Shown piece by piece: positions 27,869 to 36,992 of a DNA stretch of 64,000 nt; within the stretch, counting starts at the first letter, position 1; each line of letters opens with the position of its first letter. The notes under the pieces were generated by a model, which was not told the origin of the DNA, did no database searches, and saw nothing but the letters and a program-made list of their open reading frames with translations. The DNA is taken from positions 1-64,000 of the forward strand of contig NZ_BMVF01000006.1 in NCBI RefSeq assembly GCF_014650575.1. The letters run 5' to 3'. Origin of the DNA: Streptomyces naganishii JCM 4654. GTDB taxonomy: Bacteria > Actinomycetota > Actinomycetes > Streptomycetales > Streptomycetaceae. The position numbers and the translations under genes were made by a program.

Positions 27869-28816
27869 TCAGCCGATGGCGCGGCCGTGGGCCCTGAGGG
27901 TGCGCAGCGCCTCGATCGTCACCATGGGGCGCGCCTCCAGCGCGGTGCCCGGGGCCCACTGGCGCCATGTGACCGGCCAGCCGCCGTCCCTCTGCTGCCG
28001 CCCCGCCAGGAAGTCCAGGGAGCGGTCCATCTCCTCCTGCGTGAACCACGCGCGCGCGAGGGACTCGGGCGTCCGCGCGTAGTCGTGCGGGAAGTGGTGC
28101 TCCCCAGGGGCGTAGCCGGGCGCGACCGGCCAGGACTCGAGGCCGCCGGGGTCCAGGACCGCCAGGCGCTGGGCGCGCACCAGGTGGCCGAGCCGCTCGG
28201 CGGCCGCCCGCGCGCGCGGGCGGTCGGGCGCGGAGTCCAGGAAGGCGACGGCGGCCTCGATCTCGTACGGGTGGGACGACTCCAGCGCCTCGATCCGCTG
28301 CCAGCAGTAGTCCGTCGCCCGGAACAGCCACGCGTGCCACACCTCGTTGCGGTGCAGCAGCCCGACCACCGGCCCGGTGGCCAGCAGGTCGCTCGGCGGG
28401 TCGTCCACGACAGGGATGAACGGGGCCGCCGGATAACCGCGCTGGCCGGGATGGACGGCCGGCAGCGCACCGTCCGGGGTGGACACCGAGGTCAGATAGC
28501 GGCACACGCGCTCCACCCGCTGCCCGGCGCAGCGCCCGACGGAGTCCAGGACGTGCAGCGCGCGTGCGGTGTGCAGCGGCTGGCTGACGGGGCCCCGCAG
28601 GTCGGGCTCCAGCGCGTGGCCGTACCCGCCGTCCTCGTTTCGGTAGGCGTCCAGCGCGGTCTCCACCGGGTCGGCGGAGCCGTTCAGGAAGTGGTGCGCG
28701 AACAGCCGCTGCTCCAGCACGCGCGCGGTGAGCCACACGAAGTGCTCGGCGCGGAAGAGCGGGGAGGACGCCTGCGGCGGCGGAGGAGGGAGTGCGGAAG
28801 CTCCTGTCTCGGGCAT
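27869..28816 (-). CDS. Prenyltransferase/squalene-cyclase-fold protein of unknown role
   Basis: 315 residues with alpha-alpha barrel-type repeats: RNEDGGYGHALEPDLRGP, STPDGALPAVHP and RQQRDGGWPVTW. These resemble QW-like motifs of terpenoid cyclase/protein prenyltransferase folds. The DxDD motif of class II cyclases is not visible, so catalysis is doubtful. Predicted soluble with no signal peptide. Conserved in streptomycetes near recA as far as I recall; the substrate is unknown. Divergent from the DUF3046 gene. Confidence 0.72.
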   Translation of the reverse strand: MPETGASALPPPPPQASSPLFRAEHFVWLTARVLEQRLFAHHFLNGSADPVETALDAYRNEDGGYGHALEPDLRGPVSQPLHTARALHVLDSVGRCAGQRVERVCRYLTSVSTPDGALPAVHPGQRGYPAAPFIPVVDDPPSDLLATGPVVGLLHRNEVWHAWLFRATDYCWQRIEALESSHPYEIEAAVAFLDSAPDRPRARAAAERLGHLVRAQRLAVLDPGGLESWPVAPGYAPGEHHFPHDYARTPESLARAWFTQEEMDRSLDFLAGRQQRDGGWPVTWRQWAPGTALEARPMVTIEALRTLRAHGRAIG

Positions 28817-28896
28817 GCGTCAGACCGTAGGGCGCGAAGCAGTCCCGGCAGGCGGACCTGGTCAGGGGTCACCCGCAGGGGCGGGATACTGGGGTC

Positions 28897-29091
28897 ATGC
28901 GGTTGACGGTCTTCTGGGAGCGGATGGCGGAGCACTTCGGCACGGGGTACGCCGACACCTTCGCGCGCGACCACGTGATGTCGGAGCTCGGCGGGCGCAC
29001 GGTGCACGAGGCGCTGGCGGCCGGCTGGGAGGCCAAGGACGTGTGGCGCGTGGTCTGCCAGGTCATGAACGTCCCGGGGGAGAGGCGCTGA
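28897..29091 (+). CDS. DUF3046 family small protein
   Basis: 64 residues, the length and sequence style of the actinobacterial DUF3046 family (MRLTVFWERM, SYAxTFARD-like and DVWRVVCQVMNVP). It lies upstream of recA in Streptomyces and mycobacteria. Function unknown. It starts at ATG 28897 after GGGGCGGG. Confidence 0.88.
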   Translation: MRLTVFWERMAEHFGTGYADTFARDHVMSELGGRTVHEALAAGWEAKDVWRVVCQVMNVPGERR

Positions 29092-29151
29092 CCGGCGGCG
29101 AGGCCCCTGGGCCGGTGCCCGGCTGTCGGTGGCGTGGGCGAGACTTGCACC

Positions 29152-30450
29152 GTGGCACCCACTGACGAGACCGGGCAGACGGCCCCGCAAGCACCCCCGT
29201 TCGATACGCCGCCGCCCCGGTCCCCGGCCGAGGGCCCGGCCGGGCCGGGCGCCCGCATGCCGCGCTGGCTGCCCCGGGCCATGGTGCTCGCGCTCGGCCT
29301 CGTCGCCTCCTTCCAGTTCGGCAGCTGGGCCTTCCACCAGCTGACCGGGCTGCTGATCAACGTCCTCATCGCGTTCTTCCTGGCCCTGGCCATCGAGCCC
29401 GCGGTCAGCCGCATGGCCGCGCGCGGGATGCGCCGGGGACTGGCCACCTTCCTGGTGTTCCTGGGCCTGACGATCGCCGTGGCCGGGTTCGTCACCCTGC
29501 TCGGCTCGATGCTCGCCGGGCAGATCATCAAGATGGTCGAGGGCTTCCCCGACTACCTCGACTCCGTCATCAACTGGATCAACACCACCTTCCACACCGA
29601 GCTCAGACGGGTGGACGTGCGGGAGGGCCTGCTCCACTCCGACTGGCTGCGCAGATACGCGCAGAACAGCGCGGCGGGCGTGCTCGACGTCTCCGCGCAG
29701 GTGCTCGGCGGGCTGTTCCAGATGCTGACGGTCGGGCTGTTCTCGTTCTACTTCGCCGCCGACGGGCCCCGGCTGCGCCGCACCGTCTGCTCCGTGCTGC
29801 CGCCGGCCCGCCAGACCGAGGTGCTGCGCGCGTGGGAGATCGCCGTCGACAAGACCGGCGGCTATCTGTACTCGCGCGGTCTGATGGCGCTTGTCTCCGG
29901 GGTCGCCCACTACGTCCTGCTGCAGGCCCTGGGCGTGCCGTACGCGCCCGTGCTGGGCGTCTGGGTGGGGCTGGTCTCGCAGTTCATCCCCACCATCGGC
30001 ACCTACCTCGCGGGTGCGCTGCCGATGCTCATCGCGTTCACCGTCGACCCGTGGTACGCGCTCTGGGTGCTGGTCTTCGTCGTGATCTACCAGCAGTTCG
30101 AGAACTACATGCTCCAGCCCAAGCTGACGGCGAAGACCGTCGACATCCACCCCGCGGTCGCCTTCGGGTCGGTCATCGCGGGCACCGCCCTGCTCGGCGC
30201 GGTCGGCGCGCTGATCGCCATTCCCGCGGTCGCCACCCTCCAGGCGTTCCTCGGGGCGTACGTGAAGCGGTACGCGGTCACGGACGACCCCCGCGTCCAC
30301 GGTCACCGTAGACGGGTCCCGGCCCCGGGCGGCCTGCTCTCCCGCGCGGGGCGGCTGTGGACGGCGCCGCGGCAGCGGACGGCGGCCGACGGGGCCGGGA
30401 ACGAACCGGCGGCGGAGGACGGGTCCACGGGAGAACGGCCCGGCGTTTAG
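29152..30450 (+). CDS. AI-2E/PerM-family transporter
   Basis: 432 residues. A Pro-rich cytosolic N-terminus is followed by about eight membrane segments. The family core includes LINVLIAFFLALAIEP, the central soluble loop, and the conserved SQFIPTIGTYLAGALP and YQQFENYMLQPKLTAKTV motifs. Members exchange small molecules or ions; the original autoinducer-2 export role applies to few of them. The C-terminal 70 residues are basic and low complexity. GTG 29152 is chosen because ACTTGCACC upstream suits a leaderless or short-leader start; GTG 29134 is an alternative. Confidence 0.85.
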   Translation: MAPTDETGQTAPQAPPFDTPPPRSPAEGPAGPGARMPRWLPRAMVLALGLVASFQFGSWAFHQLTGLLINVLIAFFLALAIEPAVSRMAARGMRRGLATFLVFLGLTIAVAGFVTLLGSMLAGQIIKMVEGFPDYLDSVINWINTTFHTELRRVDVREGLLHSDWLRRYAQNSAAGVLDVSAQVLGGLFQMLTVGLFSFYFAADGPRLRRTVCSVLPPARQTEVLRAWEIAVDKTGGYLYSRGLMALVSGVAHYVLLQALGVPYAPVLGVWVGLVSQFIPTIGTYLAGALPMLIAFTVDPWYALWVLVFVVIYQQFENYMLQPKLTAKTVDIHPAVAFGSVIAGTALLGAVGALIAIPAVATLQAFLGAYVKRYAVTDDPRVHGHRRRVPAPGGLLSRAGRLWTAPRQRTAADGAGNEPAAEDGSTGERPGV

Positions 30451-30465
30451 GGCGCGGTGCGCGGC

Positions 30466-31260
30466 TCAGTACATGAGGGCGGCCCACACGCCCGCGCCGG
30501 CGACGACGGCGGCGTAGGCGAGGACCGCGCCGGTGACGATCCGCCGCCGGACCGCCTCGCTCCAGGAGGTGCGGGAGAGCAGCCAGGCCAGCGCGGGCAG
30601 CACCAGCACCGCGTGCAGACTCACCCCGTGCAGCGGCTTGAGCGGGGCCGTCGAGTGGTACGCCGCCTGCTGGTGGCCCGTGCGGGTCAGCACCACACCG
30701 CGCGCGATCATCGCGGCGCCGGACGCCAGGGCGACGAGCAGGACGGCGAACCCGGCGCGCACCGCGAGCGCCATGCCCGCCGGCCCGGCCGGCCGGTGCC
30801 GGAAGGACGCGACCGCGAACACGGTCAGGACCACCACGAGCACCCCGCCGCCCGCCGCCAGCGTCATCGACACCGCCGTGTCGAAGGGCGTCTCCATGTC
30901 CAGGTGCGAGGGCACCCCGCGCCACGCCTGAAGCGTGATGCCGCCGACCTCGACCGCGCAGTCGGCGGCGAACACCCCGAGCAGCAGGGCGCGCGTCCGC
31001 TCCCCGAGCCGCACGTACGACGTGACCCAGGTGACCGCGACCAGCGTCACCCCGAAGGACAGCCCGAAGGTGACCGGCTTGCGCCAGGAGACGGGCCCGT
31101 ACCACGGTCCGCCGTCCACAGCGAACACCACCAGGTGCGCGAGACCCGCAAGGACCAGCAGAAGGCCGGTCGCCAGGCACAGCCGTTCGACGGGGCGCAG
31201 GGCGAGGGCGCGCGCCGGCAGGGCCGGCGGGCGGCGCGCGGGCATCGTGGAGAGATCCAT
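30466..31260 (-). CDS. Seven-segment integral membrane protein of unknown function
   Basis: 264 residues with seven hydrophobic segments, for example LCLATGLLLVLAGLAHLVVF, FGLSFGVTLVAVTWV and GAVLAYAAVVAGAGVW. Conserved-looking features include GGPWYGPVSWRKPVTFG and QAAYHSTAPLKPLHGVSLHA. I do not recognise a named family. It ends 15 bp from the convergent transporter gene. ATG 31260 is the chosen start; GAGG lies 11 nt upstream. Confidence 0.7.
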   Translation of the reverse strand: MDLSTMPARRPPALPARALALRPVERLCLATGLLLVLAGLAHLVVFAVDGGPWYGPVSWRKPVTFGLSFGVTLVAVTWVTSYVRLGERTRALLLGVFAADCAVEVGGITLQAWRGVPSHLDMETPFDTAVSMTLAAGGGVLVVVLTVFAVASFRHRPAGPAGMALAVRAGFAVLLVALASGAAMIARGVVLTRTGHQQAAYHSTAPLKPLHGVSLHAVLVLPALAWLLSRTSWSEAVRRRIVTGAVLAYAAVVAGAGVWAALMY

Positions 31261-31392
31261 GGGGCAAGCCTCGCGAGGGTGGCCCGGCCGGTCGTCGTCC
31301 GGGCGGAGACAGCCGGCGTACCCCGGGCGGAGTAGGAGGACCGGGACCCGCCGGGCGCCGGCGGCTGATCCCTCCAGTGCCGCGTGGTGTGC

Positions 31393-31423
31393 TTGACACG
31401 GAAATCGAACATCTATTCTTATA
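31393..31423 (+). promoter_or_regulatory. recA promoter with LexA (SOS) box
   Basis: TTGACA at 31393-31398, 18 bp, then TCTTAT at 31417-31422. The LexA-type box GAAC-ATCT-ATTC is at 31407-31418, between and overlapping the promoter elements. It fits the actinobacterial/Bacillus-type SOS consensus GAACN4GTTC with one mismatch. LexA binding here would block RNA polymerase and give DNA-damage induction of recA-recX. The rest of the 323-bp gap (31261-31583) has no supported gene. Confidence 0.85.
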
Positions 31424-31583
31424 GGAGCTCCGGCAGGGCTCAACCGCGGGGATTTCGCCCAGTTTTGATGGGGTAAGTCCCCGAGTTATCCACAGGCCGG
31501 ACGGACGTCGAGGCGCATTGTCAGTGGCAGGCGTTAGCGTCTTTGGCGTGAAGCGATCGACTCAAGCAAACCGGGTGGAACCC

Positions 31584-32702
<1,119 letters not shown>

Positions 32703-32705
32703 CCC

Positions 32706-33782
32706 GTGACGCGACGAACCGACTGGGCCGGATACGAGTACGGGGATGGGTACGCCGCCTCCGGTGCCCCACGGGGGAGGGGCACCGCGGGCGACCCCGC
32801 CACCGGACCGGTCGCGGGCGACGAGCACGCGTACGGGGACGGCGGGCGGCGCGGCCTTCGCGGGCGCGGCCCGGCCCGGCGGCCTCGCACGGCCGGCGGA
32901 CCGAACGCTGAGGACGCTCCCTTCGCGGAAGACCCGTTCGCGGAGGGTCCCTTCGTGGAGGACCCGTTCACGGAGGATCCGTTCCGGGCCGACGCCTTGG
33001 CGGAGGAGGCCTTCGGGGGCGAGTCCTTCGCGGAGGGCGAGCCGTCCGGTGGGTACGACGGGGAACGGCCGGCCCGCGGGCGGGGGCGCGGTGCAGGCCG
33101 GCCGCGTGGCGCCGGCGGGGCGGATTCCGGTGGCGCGGGTACGGGTGGCGCTCGCCGAGGCGGTTCGCGTGACGGCGGACCGTACGGCGGGCGAGGGCGT
33201 CGTCGGCGGCCCTCCGCCGAGGCGTCCACCGAAAACGGGGGCACCTCCTCCTTGTCGAGGGCCGAGCGGGGGGAGTCTCCGGGGGACCCGGTGGAGCGGG
33301 CGCGCGCGATCTGCCTGCGCCTGCTCACCGGGACCCCGCGCACTCGCAAGCAGCTCGCGGACGCCCTGCGCAAGCGGGAGATCCCGGACGAGGCGGCCGA
33401 GGAGGTGCTGTCGCGGTTCGAGGAGGTCGGGCTGATCGACGACGGCGCGTTCGCGGACGCCTGGGTGGAGTCCCGGCACCACGGACGCGGCCTGGCCCGG
33501 CGCGCACTCGCCCGGGAGCTGCGGACCAAGGGCGTCGACGCGGCGCTCATCGACGAGGCGGTCGGTCAGCTCGACCCCGAGCAGGAGGAGGCCACCGCGC
33601 GCGAACTCGTCGCCCGCAAGCTGCGCTCCACCCGCGGACTCGACCGCGACAAGCGGATACGCCGGCTCGCCGGCATGCTCGCCCGCAAGGGCTACTCCGA
33701 GGGCCTCGCCCTGCGGGTGGTCCGCCAGGCACTGGAGGAGGAGGGCGAGGACACGGACTTCCTGACGGACGGACAGTTCTGA
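32706..33782 (+). CDS. recX: RecX regulatory protein with long N-terminal extension
   Basis: 358 residues. The RecX three-helix-repeat domain occupies about 195-350 (PVERARAICLRLLTGTPRTR, FEEVGLIDDGAFADAWVESR, VARKLRSTR). RecX binds RecA filaments and limits their activity. The first ~190 residues are low complexity: Gly/Arg-rich blocks flanking an acidic block with repeated D/E-P-F units (AEDPFAEGPFVEDPFTEDPF). Typical RecX is 150-190 residues, so the extension about doubles it. GTG 32706 is three bases after the recA stop, consistent with co-transcription. A start near residue 165-190 cannot be excluded. Confidence 0.88.
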   Translation: MTRRTDWAGYEYGDGYAASGAPRGRGTAGDPATGPVAGDEHAYGDGGRRGLRGRGPARRPRTAGGPNAEDAPFAEDPFAEGPFVEDPFTEDPFRADALAEEAFGGESFAEGEPSGGYDGERPARGRGRGAGRPRGAGGADSGGAGTGGARRGGSRDGGPYGGRGRRRRPSAEASTENGGTSSLSRAERGESPGDPVERARAICLRLLTGTPRTRKQLADALRKREIPDEAAEEVLSRFEEVGLIDDGAFADAWVESRHHGRGLARRALARELRTKGVDAALIDEAVGQLDPEQEEATARELVARKLRSTRGLDRDKRIRRLAGMLARKGYSEGLALRVVRQALEEEGEDTDFLTDGQF

Positions 33783-33795
33783 GGAGGCGTCCGCG

Positions 33796-33837
33796 GCGGG
33801 CGCCGGGCAGGGTGCAGCGGGCGCCGGGCAGGGCGCG
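33796..33837. repeat. 21-bp direct repeat in the recX/rhodanese gap
   Basis: Two adjacent copies of GCGGGCGCCGGGCAGGGYGC plus one base. They lie between the convergent recX and rhodanese gene ends. No clear terminator stem was found. Confidence 0.75.
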
Positions 33838-33860
33838 GCGGGCAGGAGGCCCGGGGCGCC

Positions 33861-34259
33861 CTACGAGACCACCGGCAGTCCCGCCTCCCGCCAGGCCTGG
33901 AAGCCTCCCACCAGATCGGTCGCCCGGTGCAGCCCCAGCTGGTGCAGGGAGACGGCCGCCAGACTCGACGCGTAGCCCTCGTTGCAGATGACCACGACGC
34001 GCAGGTCGTGACCGGTGGCCTCGGGGATGCGGTGGCTGCCCAGCGGGTCCAGCCGCCACTCCAGTTCGTTGCGCTCGATGACGAGGGCGCCCGGGACCAG
34101 GCCGTCGCGGTCGCGCAGCGCGGCGTACCGGATGTCCACCAGCAGGGCCTCGCCGGCCCGGGCGACGGCGTGCGCCTCGTGGGCGTCGACGCGTTCGTAG
34201 CCCTGCCGCGCCCGTTCCAGCAGTTCGTCGATTCCGGCCGTCGGTCGTTTCTCGCTCAC
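33861..34259 (-). CDS. Single-domain rhodanese-like sulfurtransferase
   Basis: 132 residues. The rhodanese fold is seen in LLVDIRYAALRDRDGLVPGA, active-site Cys92 in ICNEGYASSLAA, and the closing VGGFQAWREAGLPV. It transfers sulfane sulfur to cyanide or thiols. GTG 34259 overlaps the stop of the cysteine dioxygenase gene (GTGA), so the pair is translationally coupled. Together they point to cysteine and sulfur disposal. Confidence 0.9.
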   Translation of the reverse strand: MSEKRPTAGIDELLERARQGYERVDAHEAHAVARAGEALLVDIRYAALRDRDGLVPGALVIERNELEWRLDPLGSHRIPEATGHDLRVVVICNEGYASSLAAVSLHQLGLHRATDLVGGFQAWREAGLPVVS

Positions 34260-34801
34260 TGCCAGTCCTCCGGGTGCTCGACCTGCTCCAGGCGCAGCGT
34301 CCGGCCGGTGCGGCTGTAGCGGCGGATCCTGGGCAGCGGTGGGTAGTAGGCGTGCACGGACACCGCGTGCCCGTCGGCGGACTCGTTGAACACCTCGTGG
34401 ACGTGATGCCGGCCGAAGGCGCGGCCCCGGCCGGCCGGCAGCCGTCGCGAGCGGTCCACGTCGTCGGTGAGTTCGAGGGTCTTCCAGCCGTCGGTGGGCA
34501 GCCGGGCGGCGAGCGAGTTCTCCGTCAGCTCGCCGGAGGCCGTGAAGAAGGCGCCCACCGAGTCGGCGTGGTCGTGCCAGCCGGTGCCGGTGCCGGGCGG
34601 CCAGCCGATCAGCCAGGCCTCACTGCCGCCCGGACCCTCCAGCCGCACCCAGGTGCGGCCCTCCGGGTCGAGCGGGAGGGAGGCGATCAGCTCGGCGTCG
34701 GCCGCGACGCGCCGGACGAACTCGAGCAGTTCGGCCTGCGCCGGGCCCGGACGAGGGGGCGGGGACACGGCGGCAGAGGAGACAGAGGTCGAGACAGACA
34801 C
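34256..34801 (-). CDS. Cysteine dioxygenase family protein
   Basis: 181 residues. Cupin iron ligands are visible as HDH (GTGWHDHADSVGAFF) and the later HHVHEVFN, followed by SVHAYYPPLPRIRRY. The family oxidises cysteine to cysteine sulfinate, using a ferrous ion held by three histidines. GTG 34801 is chosen because AGGACGG lies about 5-9 nt upstream; the frame remains open further up without family similarity. Expression is probably set by the upstream leader peptide. Confidence 0.88.
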   Translation of the reverse strand: MSVSTSVSSAAVSPPPRPGPAQAELLEFVRRVAADAELIASLPLDPEGRTWVRLEGPGGSEAWLIGWPPGTGTGWHDHADSVGAFFTASGELTENSLAARLPTDGWKTLELTDDVDRSRRLPAGRGRAFGRHHVHEVFNESADGHAVSVHAYYPPLPRIRRYSRTGRTLRLEQVEHPEDWQ

Positions 34802-34848
34802 GTACACCGTCCTGAGGGAACGTTCGCGAAGCGCGCGCGACGGCACAG

Positions 34849-34876
34849 GCCGATGGACATCGACACCGACATCGGC
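34849..34876 (-). promoter_or_regulatory. Possible attenuation hairpin between leader peptide and cysteine dioxygenase
   Basis: GCCGATG (34849-34855) and CATCGGC (34870-34876) form a 7-bp stem, with internal GATGTC-type repeats that could pair alternatively. It lies 45 bp past the leader stop and about 50 bp before the dioxygenase start. Inferred role: coupling leader translation to downstream initiation. Confidence 0.4.
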
Positions 34877-34920
34877 AGGGGCGGGCGGCACGCGCCGGGA
34901 AAGGGGGAATGAACGCGGGT

Positions 34921-35007
34921 TCAGCAGGACGGACGACACACGCAGCCCGCATAGCGGACGAGGTCCATGTGGACCCTCCGCCACAGGCGCACATCGGTGT
35001 CGGTCAC
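34921..35007 (-). CDS. Cys-containing leader peptide (regulatory uORF)
   Basis: 28 codons from GTG 35007 to TGA at 34923-34921. The core is VRLWRRVHMDLVRYAGCVC, ending R-P-S-C, so three of the last seven residues are cysteine. The form (VRLWxRxHxDLxR followed by Cys codons) is the putative leader peptide seen ahead of sulfur genes in Streptomyces. Its GTG lies seven bases past a -10 element, so the mRNA should be leaderless. Cys-rich leaderless sORFs act as cysteine-responsive attenuators in mycobacteria; here the downstream gene degrades cysteine. Confidence 0.8.
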   Translation of the reverse strand: MTDTDVRLWRRVHMDLVRYAGCVCRPSC

Positions 35008-35043
35008 GATCGGGAGTACACCATGGCCGTACGGGCCGGTCAA
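35008..35043 (-). promoter_or_regulatory. Promoter of the leader-peptide/cysteine dioxygenase operon
   Basis: On the minus strand TTGACC (35043-35038), a 17-bp spacer and TGTACT (35020-35015), then seven bases to the GTG of the leader peptide. Transcription would start at or next to the GTG. Confidence 0.72.
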
Positions 35044-35104
35044 CTCACCGTCACCATGTGGACCCCGGGGTGACGGCGAGTCGCCGGGCCGCGGTGCCGG
35101 ACGG

Positions 35105-36838
35105 TCAGCGCGCCCCCGCCTCCGCACCCGCCTCGGCCCGCGTCCCGGACGGCAGCGGGCCGCCCAGCGTGGCCTCGGCCGCCGCGTAGAGGTCGGCCGG
35201 GCGCACCCCGCTCAGCGCGGTGACCAGGTGCCCGTCGGGCCGAACCAGGAGCACGGTGTGGGGAGCAGCGCCCGGGTAGCTCTCGGCGACGAGCAGTTCG
35301 GCGGGGTGGGGCAGGGCGGTCACGGCGGCGGCCAGCCGGGGCATGATCCCGGCGCTCACCCAGTGCCGGCGCTCCCACACCACCGTGCCCGGCGCCACCA
35401 GCACCACCAGCAGCGCACCGCGGCCCAGCCGGTCGCGCAGCGGCACGAAGGAGCCGTCCTCCGCGGTCACCACCACGTCGGCGACCGGCGCGCCGGCCGG
35501 CGTGTCCACGGGCGCCTCGGTGTCGAAGCGCGGTGGTGCGAGCGGCGAGCCGGCGTACGACCCCGGCGTGCCCAGCGTTCCGCGCCCCAGGTGACCGTCC
35601 ATCAGCAGCGCGTCGTGCCCGCGCGAGGACCCGGGGACGTACGACCGCAGTCCGCCGCCACGCACCAGCGGCAGCACCTGGTCGGCGGCGCGCAGCCGGG
35701 CGGCGACGGCGGCGCGCCGCTCGGACTGGTAGCTGTCGAGGAGCGCCTCGTGGGGCCCGTGGTGCCAGTTCAGCGCGAGCTTCCAGGCGAGGTTGTCGGC
35801 GTCCCTGAGCCCCTCGTCCAGGCCCTGGGTGCCGAACGCGCCCATCAGGTGCGCCGCGTCCCCGGCGAGGAAGACCCGTCCGGCGCGCCAGCGGCGGGCG
35901 AGCCGGTGGTGGACCGTGTGGACGCCGGTGTCCAGGAGTTCGTACGTCGGTGAGGTCTCGCCGGTCCAGCCGGTGAGCGTCTCCCTGATGCGGGCGACGA
36001 GCAGTTCGGGGGTGACCAGGTCCTTGCCGGGCGGGAGCAGCCAGTCGAGCCGCCAGACGCCGCCGGGCAGCGGGCGGGCGGCGATCTCACCGGCCGAGGG
36101 GCCGGTCGTCCGCCACGGGGGCAGCCGGTGGAGGAACGCTTCGGCGGGGCGGGGGAGTTCCGTGCGCAGCGCGGCGACCGCGTGCCGTTCGACGGCGGTG
36201 CGGCCGGGGAAGCGGATGTCCTGGAGCTTGCGCACGGTCGAGCGGGGACCGTCGCATCCGACCAGGTGACTTCCGCGCCACCACGTGCCGTTGGGGCCGC
36301 GGGTGTGCGCGGTGACGCCCGTGGGCTCCTGCTCTATGGTGTCGAGCCGGCTGTCGGTGGCCAGTTCGACCAGCGGCTCGCGGGCGACGGCCGCGCGCAG
36401 GGCGCCGGTCAGGACGTGCTGGGCGATGTGCAGCGGCGCGGCTCCGGCGGCCTCCGCGTTACCGGCGACGCCGGGGGCGGCCCCGGCCCCGCTGCGGGCC
36501 CCGGATGCGATGCGTGCCCCGGATGCGATGCGTGCCCCGGACACGGCCGCGGTCCCGGCCCCGTTCCCGGTCTCGTCGAAGAAGACCTCGCCCGTCACCT
36601 GCTTGCGCCGCATCGACCGCCAGCCGCTCCAGCGCAGCCCGGCCTGCCCGAGCGGCGCCCCGGCCAGCCGTTCCACCAGGGCGGCGGTGTCCTCGCGCAG
36701 GACGACACTGCGGGCGGCGCGGGGCGCGTCCTGGCCCCGCGTCTCGTCCAGGACCACGCACGGCACCTCCTGACGCGCCAGCGCCAGGGCGAGCGTGAGC
36801 CCGACGGGCCCCGCTCCGACGACGATCACCGGGTCCAC
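35105..36838 (-). CDS. FAD-dependent aromatic monooxygenase
   Basis: 577 residues. N-terminal FAD motif VIVVGAGPVGLTLALAL (GxGxxG), the DG motif near LVGCDGPRSTVRK, and GDAAHLMGAFGTQGLDEGL for the FAD ribityl and phosphate. The C-terminal ~150 residues are a thioredoxin-like domain, as in phenol/PheA and rifampicin-type monooxygenases. The substrate is unknown. A 40-residue Gly/Ala/Arg insert at about 90-135 contains a duplicated GARIAS unit. GTG 36838 has GAGGAC upstream; the open frame extends to 36907 without similarity. Confidence 0.87.
   Translation of the reverse strand: MDPVIVVGAGPVGLTLALALARQEVPCVVLDETRGQDAPRAARSVVLREDTAALVERLAGAPLGQAGLRWSGWRSMRRKQVTGEVFFDETGNGAGTAAVSGARIASGARIASGARSGAGAAPGVAGNAEAAGAAPLHIAQHVLTGALRAAVAREPLVELATDSRLDTIEQEPTGVTAHTRGPNGTWWRGSHLVGCDGPRSTVRKLQDIRFPGRTAVERHAVAALRTELPRPAEAFLHRLPPWRTTGPSAGEIAARPLPGGVWRLDWLLPPGKDLVTPELLVARIRETLTGWTGETSPTYELLDTGVHTVHHRLARRWRAGRVFLAGDAAHLMGAFGTQGLDEGLRDADNLAWKLALNWHHGPHEALLDSYQSERRAAVAARLRAADQVLPLVRGGGLRSYVPGSSRGHDALLMDGHLGRGTLGTPGSYAGSPLAPPRFDTEAPVDTPAGAPVADVVVTAEDGSFVPLRDRLGRGALLVVLVAPGTVVWERRHWVSAGIMPRLAAAVTALPHPAELLVAESYPGAAPHTVLLVRPDGHLVTALSGVRPADLYAAAEATLGGPLPSGTRAEAGAEAGAR
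36499..36534 (-). repeat. 18-bp tandem duplication inside the monooxygenase gene
   Basis: CCCCGGATGCGATGCGTG occurs twice head to tail on the plus strand, in frame, giving GARIAS-GARIAS in the protein. A third partial copy follows. Confidence 0.9.
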
Positions 36839-36992
36839 GGCGATGTCCTCACGGACAGACGTGAACAAACGGTTGGAGCAGGGTGCACGATCACAGAACG
36901 TATGCAACCCATTGCCGCAGCCCGCGTCAAGCGACAGGGGCGGTGGCGATCACTCCACTGCCCCCGTGTCACATCCGACGGCCTACTCCCCG

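Noticed and set aside
27869..28816. Functional terpene cyclase
   Set aside because: Fold-type repeats are present, but no DxDD or other catalytic motif was seen.
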